DNA of 64,000 nucleotides from Metaphire vulgaris (taxonomy: Eukaryota; Annelida; Clitellata; Crassiclitellata; Megascolecidae): positions 11,766,245-11,830,244 of the forward strand of contig CM030852.1 in the NCBI GenBank assembly GCA_018105865.1. Reading direction: 5' to 3'. Under the pieces are notes generated by a model, which saw nothing but the letters and a program-made list of their open reading frames with translations, made no database searches and was not told the DNA's origin. Below are positions 33,660 to 64,000 of this stretch, piece after piece. The position numbers and the translations under genes were made by a program. Within the stretch, counting starts at the first letter, position 1; every line of letters begins with the position of its first letter.

Positions 33660-33995
33660 CAAACTTGAATAGTAAAACTGGAAAATGGTAAACTTGGGAA
33701 ATAGTCTGTTTGGGAAATGGTGAAACCGAAAAATAGTGGACTCGGAAAATGGTGTATTTGAGAAATTGTGGACTCGGGAGCTAATGAATTCAGTGAATAG
33801 TGGACTTGGGAAATGGTAGGCCTATATGTTGGAAATAGTGCATTTGGAAAATGGTGAATCGGGAAATAATGGACTTGGGAAATGATGTACATGTATTAGG
33901 AAATGGTACAATTGGGAAATAGTGGACATGGGAAATGGCGAATTTGGAAAATGGTGGATTTGCGAAATGGTGAACTTGGGCAATGATGGACAAGG
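33660..33995. repeat. Degenerate minisatellite of about 17-bp units
   Basis: About 20 diverged units of the type GGGAAATGGTGGACTTG. Open frames rich in HYFP on the other strand are artefacts. It lies between the two GGTTG-rich elements. Confidence 0.8.
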
Positions 33996-34288
33996 GCTCA
34001 AAATTCAGAATTTCATGTGGATGCTTGAAAACATGTTTTAACCACCAGTGGAGGTTTGGGCGGCTGAAAAAGAAATTGCTCAAACATCCGAAAGGAGTTA
34101 TTTTCAGCTGTGTATATAAAAACCCCAACCTCCGCCAAATTTGACTATTGTTGTCTTCCGCAAACTGATGTTATCTATTTAACTTAAAGTGTGCGATAAG
34201 GAATGAAGATAGCCAAACTTGCATCACTAGTTGATTGTATTTTGGTTGTGTTTTTTCCGTTGGATTTTGCTTACTGATGAAGCTGAGT

Positions 34289-34536
34289 CAGAGATGTCCA
34301 TGGGTTGGGTTAACTCATGGGTTGAGTTGGATTGGATTGGGTTGGTCAGATTTTTCCATATTAATGGTGGGTTGGGCCAGAAAGTAAGTCATGGTTTAAG
34401 AAACTGTAATATGTTACAGTGGGTTGGTTTGGGTTGGGTCAAGTAAGCCTATTATCGGCATGGGTTGGGTTGGTTTGGAGATTTGATCGGTTTGGTTGGA
34501 TTGGGCTCTAAAAAAATGGACCCATGGACATCTATG
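34289..34536. mobile_element. GGTTG-rich mini-element, copy 2
   Basis: Same family as 32888-33119. Flanks AGCTGAGT (34281-34288) and AGTTGAGT (34537-34544) match at 7 of 8 positions, supporting an 8-bp target duplication. Confidence 0.8.
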
Positions 34537-34654
34537 AGTTGAGTGCCTGTCGAAATATTCTCCGTTCTAGTGACGTGAGTTCTAGATGGATTTACATTTA
34601 TTCTATAGAATATAATAATTATATAGCCTATTTTAAAAGTTTGCGCTTGTTATA

Positions 34655-59697
<25,043 letters not shown>

Positions 59698-60023
59698 TCA
59701 GACATATCTGCCACCGTTAGCCAACTTTTACTGCTAATTATTAATCAGTGCCTTATTTCTAAAGAAATGGTACCTGAAACTAACTTTATGTCCGACTTAC
59801 TTATTTTACTTATATAGTAAAATAATCAAAATCCTTCCAGAGCTCTCAAAGCTAGCTTCAAGTCTGCACTGATCGCCGTTTTAAATACCTCAGCCAGGCG
59901 CCTGGTGCAAGTTACCTGATACTAGGCCAGTGTCCTCATGTAATGCGCATGTTTACTTCACGGTTCAACCACTGTTCAGTACCCACGGCCATCCGGCGTC
60001 TGAGGTTTAAATTGTCCTTAGGG

Positions 60024-61229
60024 CAGGGGTGCACAACCTTTTAAGGACGAAGGGCCACATTTTTCGGTCCCAAGACTCCGCGGGCCACATGCGCTTTTTA
60101 TAATGCAGAAGTGGTACGTTGACAGTAACCGTTAATAGCAATATTTAATATAAAAAGTCAAAGTCCTTCCCGAGCCTCACGGTCTCATAGGGCGGCGCTG
60201 ATCTCCGTTGCTATATCCCTCAGCCAGGCGTGCAATGCCACGGATACGCGTAGCGTACCTGTTTGTCTTATCGCAGGGATTTTTGCCACAGCTCCTCATT
60301 TTGCCACTACGAAAAATGCTGAGTCGACCTTTAGGGCTCCTGCGGGACTCGAACCCGCGACCTCCTGCTCCATCACCCAAAGTTGTTACCACTCTGCTAA
60401 CTTCCCGCACCAATATTTAATATGGTTATGGATAAAATTGAATTCAACAGGGCTAATGGAATTAATAGAATTTCTGATGAATACAATCAATCCAGTAGGA
60501 GCAAATGAAATTGAAATCATTAGTACTGTAATTTAAATGTAGAATTAAAGGTTAAGGCCTTGTTAATCAAAAAATACTATGACCATGCTCAATTATTAAC
60601 TAATAAAATTTCAAAAACCAAAGATCAATCGCCTTTTTTATACCCAATGGAGTTGTTGAGACTGAACATCTTTAACAACCTTATTCATATTTTGTGGCCG
60701 TTCACTTGTTGCAACTTTCAATACCGAGCACTCAACCTGAACCTTAGAACATTTTTCTTCAATTTCATTACAGAAAATGTTTGTTCACACAAGTAAGTAC
60801 TTCCAAATAGTCGCGAAGGCTTTAAAGTAGCCCGACGGCTTTCTTGCCTCATATTAGCGCTACAAAAGAAGCCATTCGTTCCAAGGGTCTAAGTCGCCCT
60901 CTCAATTCAAGTTATTTATAGAAGAGACTGGAGCTTCTTACCATGACATACCATATTGCACAGAGGTGAGAGAGTAGAGGACGAATTTTAGAATGTTTTG
61001 TTGAACTGATAGCAGAAATTTGCGAATTTCTTAACAGCAAGTGCACAATAATAATAAATAATAATAACAAGGTTTAAAGTGTAGCGCTAATATGAAAGCA
61101 AGAAAACCTTCGGGGCCACTTTAAAGCCTTCGGGGTCACTTTCCATTGAAATCCTGGAAACGTTCGCGGGCCACAAAATATCGCCGGCGGGTCACCAGTG
61201 GCCCGCGGGCCACGGGTTGTGCACCCCTG
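60024..61229. mobile_element. hAT-like element, 1206 bp, carrying a SINE
   Basis: Ends CAGGGGTGCACAACC and GGTTGTGCACCCCTG with exact 8-bp flanks CCTTAGGG (60016-60023 and 61230-61237). No transposase frame is seen. It contains a complete SINE at 60160-60411. Confidence 0.92.
60160..60411 (-). mobile_element. tRNA-headed SINE inside the hAT element
   Basis: Minus-strand head with A box TTAGCAGAGTGG and B box GGTTCGAGTCCC, body related to 59836-60023. Confidence 0.75.
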
Positions 61230-61595
61230 CCTTAGGGGCTCCAGCGGGATTAGATCCCGTGTCCGACAGCGTGCCAGTCGAGAGTGTTACCTTTTTGCCA
61301 ACTTCCCATCCCATCTTTTATATGTCACTGTTGTTGCAGCTGATTATGGCTTAGACTTCAATTAAAGCGCGAATATTTATATAAAATCATATTGGCTATA
61401 GACAGTCGATTAAAATTCGAAAATCAAATAAATTATAGATTTAATTAATTTAAATTCTAAAAACATAAGATTCTGGAGGAACACGTTTCGGCAGACTCCT
61501 CCCGAAAGTTCTGCGAAAAAAGCAATAGTGTCAAGATGTTTCATCCATCGAGCAGTAATTGTCGTCGATTCACCGTGTTTTTTAATGGTTTAGTG

Positions 61596-62019
61596 CAGGG
61601 ATGGGCAAAGTGCGGCCCGCGGGCCACATGCGGCCCTCGAAGCCCTTTTGTGCGGCTTCCGACATCTAAGAAATATTGCATTAATGTGCGGCCCTCTAAA
61701 ACTTATGAAAGATTTGAAACATTTGACAACACCTCAGCTGGAAAATTCAGCATTAAAATTGGATTTGCACTTTGGCGATTGATCATCAACTAGAAATAAT
61801 GCTTTTATTATTTATTAACTTTTCTTCAACTTAACAGCCTTGGCTTATTAATAATTTACCTATACTGAACAGTATATAATACGTCATGTTAGAGTCGTTT
61901 TGGGAGACTAGTCCTATACTTAAAAATTTAATTCTAAATGCCGAAAAAAATTGTGCGGCCCTCGGCCTGGGTCACAGACACTTTTACGGCCCTCGGATAA
62001 AAATTTGTGCCCATCACTG
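61596..62019. mobile_element. hAT-like mini-element (CAGGGATGGGCAAAG end), 424 bp
   Basis: Exact 8-bp flanks GTTTAGTG (61588-61595 and 62020-62027). Absent from the matching place near 20150 in the other copy of the duplication, so it inserted after the duplication or was lost there. Confidence 0.9.
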
Positions 62020-62020
62020 G

Positions 62021-62400
62021 TTTAGTGCATCGTCGTGTTTTCTTGCTTATAAGATCTTGAATTCTACATATTTGGATCCATCTACAGTATATTTTAGGCT
62101 ACGTACGTAAAAGTTACATTTTCATACCCCTTTCATTAGCTACCTCCATTAGCGTTTTTCCTTTCATATTGGTCTATTTCATAACGTTAGGCCTATCTAT
62201 ACGGCTGGAGCCTGGTTCTTGGTCTGCCTTGCCTTATGGTTTCTTCTTGTAAACCGGTTATTATTAAGTTTTCAATAGATTCCTCTGTTTTCCGAGTGAT
62301 ATGTCCGAAATGTCTCATTTTATCTTGATTTGATGTGTGTCAGAAATGTTTGGTCTACTCCAGCCATTTTGTATAGTGTCTCATTTGACACTGAATCTGC
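62021..62400 (-). mobile_element. LINE C-terminal fragment in duplicated flank
   Basis: Same remnant as 20145-20790, without the ~330-base insertion seen there; more mutated. Confidence 0.6.
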
Positions 62401-63151
62401 ATAACGAATCAAGTTTCCATTGCAATAATAATACTAATAATAATAATCATCATCATTATCGTGGTAATTATCATCATCATCATCATCATCATCTGATCAA
62501 AGGAATAATCTAGTATGATGGTTTCGCGAATCAAGTGAAAAAAACTGCATATTCTGTTAGCAAGTGGTTCTGCAATATGTCGAAACAGAATGATAAAACC
62601 TGAATCACTATGATTTCAATCAAACACAGTCCAGATGAAATCAATGATATGCAACATCTGTCCATAATTGAATCGATAGTAAATTTCTCAGAATTTTTAT
62701 ATATTGTGGCTTCAAAATTAATATCCGAACCAGCAGTGACTAGCCTAAGAAAAATAAATCACATTTAGGCATCCAATACAAGCAGCAATAATCATGGCAA
62801 AACGTTTATCATATTTACACTTGCATGTATAAAAATAGCATGACATTTAGAACTTAACTGAATTTATACAAGCAGAAAAAGTACTGTCTTGCTGAAGTAA
62901 CTAGGCCTACATGAAAGTCAATGAAGTTTGCATTCTAGTTGATTAAGATAGAAACTAGAGGGAATGGATCATGTTCAAGTTAATCAATACACACCACTTT
63001 ATCATCAATCGATGCAAAGTATCATCAAAATACCGACAGTCTGAAATACATTTAGATGGATCAGTCGATATGTTCCTGAATGAATGCGACAAGATACGTC
63101 GCAAGATAACACTCAAGATTTCCCCGTTAAAAAGACACAATAAAACTCTTT

Positions 63152-63559
63152 GGGGTGTCCATTAATTACGTCAACAAAATAGTAAGAAGGGGTTTGAAAA
63201 GTTTGACTGTTGTTGACCGGGGGTCAAGAGAATTTGGCGTCAACAAATTCATTTTATACAAATAATCGAAAAATAGGAAATTTAATGAAATACTATTTAT
63301 TTCAACGGAAAATAACCTTACAAGCAAAAATGTTCATCGCCACCACATTTTGACACTTGATGAGCAAAAAAAGGGCAAAAAGGTCATCACCGCAAAAATA
63401 TTAACCTTCAAAACTTTTAAAAGGACCCTTCACTGATCTTGGGGTCAAATGTATTTTGACATAATTATAGAAGAATCACTGAAAGTTTGACAGTTGTGGA
63501 CAAGGGTGGTGAGAGGGCCAAATTTGCCAAAATTGTCGACGTAATTAATAGACAGCCCC
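63152..63559. mobile_element. Mini-element with GGGGTGTCCATTAATTACG ends, 408 bp
   Basis: Inverted ends GGGGTGTCCATTAATTACG and CGTAATTAATAGACAGCCCC. The uninterrupted duplicate (CTCTTTCTAAG near 22081) shows insertion at TTT with a 3-bp duplication, so it is not a hAT. Two AAGCAAAAA-type motifs inside. Confidence 0.9.
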
Positions 63560-63574
63560 TTTCTAAGATATCAG

Positions 63575-63930
63575 TCAGTTATGTTTGAAACCGTTAATGC
63601 ATCTATCATAGTCTCCAGGAAACCATTTCATAGACACAGAAATTAGTCTTGTGCTTCGACTTAATAACTTGCTGAAATCGTTCTCAACTAGAGTTTTTAC
63701 TTTTCCACTTTTTAGTTTCCGTTGCATTCTCTTGACGTCCTCTGTCGACTTAAACCAAAAATACAGGATAAGATCTGGTGCTTCAAGCTCAGCCATCACG
63801 AATCCAAATTGAAGAAGTTCCAGTTGGATTTTACAATCAGATGTATTGCATTGATTGTTAAGCGCTTGAATTAGTTCCTGATTTTCCTGCTCATCACTGT
63901 TTTCAACGCGACAAAATGTTCTTCCGAGAA
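63575..63930 (-). CDS. Locus 3 last exon: TRADD-N-like domain (gene runs off the window)
   Basis: Acceptor GGGTGTTGTAG (AG at 63932-63931). Phase 1 reads VLGRTFCRVEN; the core is LILYFWFKSTEDVKRMQ, RKLKSGKVKTLVEND, and it ends with MKWFPGDYDRCINGFKHN and a TGA at 63577-63575. No frameshift here, unlike locus 2. The nucleotidyltransferase exon is expected beyond base 64000. Confidence 0.75.
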
Positions 63931-64000
63931 CTACAACACCCGTAGGACTTTCGATTAGATACACTAGTTTGTACGGCATTAAAAACGTCTCTAGTCCTGC

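Larger units (their letters stand above)
59836..61312 (-). mobile_element. tRNA-headed SINE split by a hAT element (parts 59836-60023 and 61230-61312)
   Basis: The right part carries a tRNA-like head on the minus strand (GGGAAGTTGGCAAAAAGGTA, with a damaged B box GGATCTAATCCC). The left part matches the body of the intact relative at 60160-60411 (CCTCAGCCAGGCG). The hAT element 60024-61229 separates them. Confidence 0.7.
61550..63979. repeat. Segmental duplication, copy 2 (flank and last exon of locus 3)
   Basis: Pairs with 20105-22480. It carries two extra mini-transposons (61596-62019, 63152-63559) and a single unit of the sequence expanded as the 63-bp array in copy 1. Homology continues past the exon into the intron to near the window edge. 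Confidence 0.8.

Noticed and set aside
33659..34128. Minus-strand frames rich in HYFP
   Set aside because: Translations of the 17-bp minisatellite.

Overview
The window is animal nuclear DNA: AT-rich, with spliced genes, long introns, Pol III genes and many transposon remains. Intron-rich ATP8B-type, Ig-domain and Mab21-type genes, together with hAT-type mini-elements and LINE/SINE ends, fit a marine invertebrate. My best guess is an invertebrate deuterostome (echinoderm-like), but the sequence alone does not fix this.

Layout. (1) 609-3064, minus: the 5' part of a secreted or membrane Ig-superfamily gene, with a TATA-like promoter, a signal-peptide exon and two exons forming one Ig domain; it runs off the left edge. 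(2) 5425-6800: three diverged tandem units of about 0.5 kb. (3) Three loci of one gene family, all on the minus strand: locus 1 at 7341-10629, locus 2 at 22050-25205, and locus 3 at 63575-63930 (last exon only; the rest lies beyond the window). Each two-exon gene encodes a Mab21/cGAS-like nucleotidyltransferase followed, through a phase-1 intron, by a short domain resembling the TRADD N-terminal adaptor fold. Loci 1 and 2 carry frameshifts. (4) 17722-19281, plus: a two-exon gene for an unrecognised secreted glycoprotein of 392 aa. (5) 32422-32493: a tRNA-Ala(UGC)-like gene beside a tRNA-derived SINE. (6) 34655-59697, plus: a complete 21-exon ATP8B-type phospholipid flippase (P4-ATPase, 1205 aa); the exon lengths sum to an exact reading frame.

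The rest is repeats: non-autonomous hAT-like elements with clear 8-bp target duplications, a MULE-like element with a 9-bp duplication, mariner relics, LINE 3' ends, tRNA-headed SINEs and trinucleotide tracts, many of them attached to LINE tails. Loci 2 and 3 share at least 2 kb of downstream flank, so they arose by segmental duplication. Differences between the two flanks mark later insertions exactly.

The strongest candidate for a new system is the predicted joining of a cGAS-like nucleotidyltransferase to a TRADD-N-like domain in one protein. A second unexpected signal is a short motif (GACAAGCAAAAAAAGGTC) that recurs inside mini-transposons with different terminal inverted repeats. A third is a roughly 20-fold excess of the palindrome TAGGCCTA.
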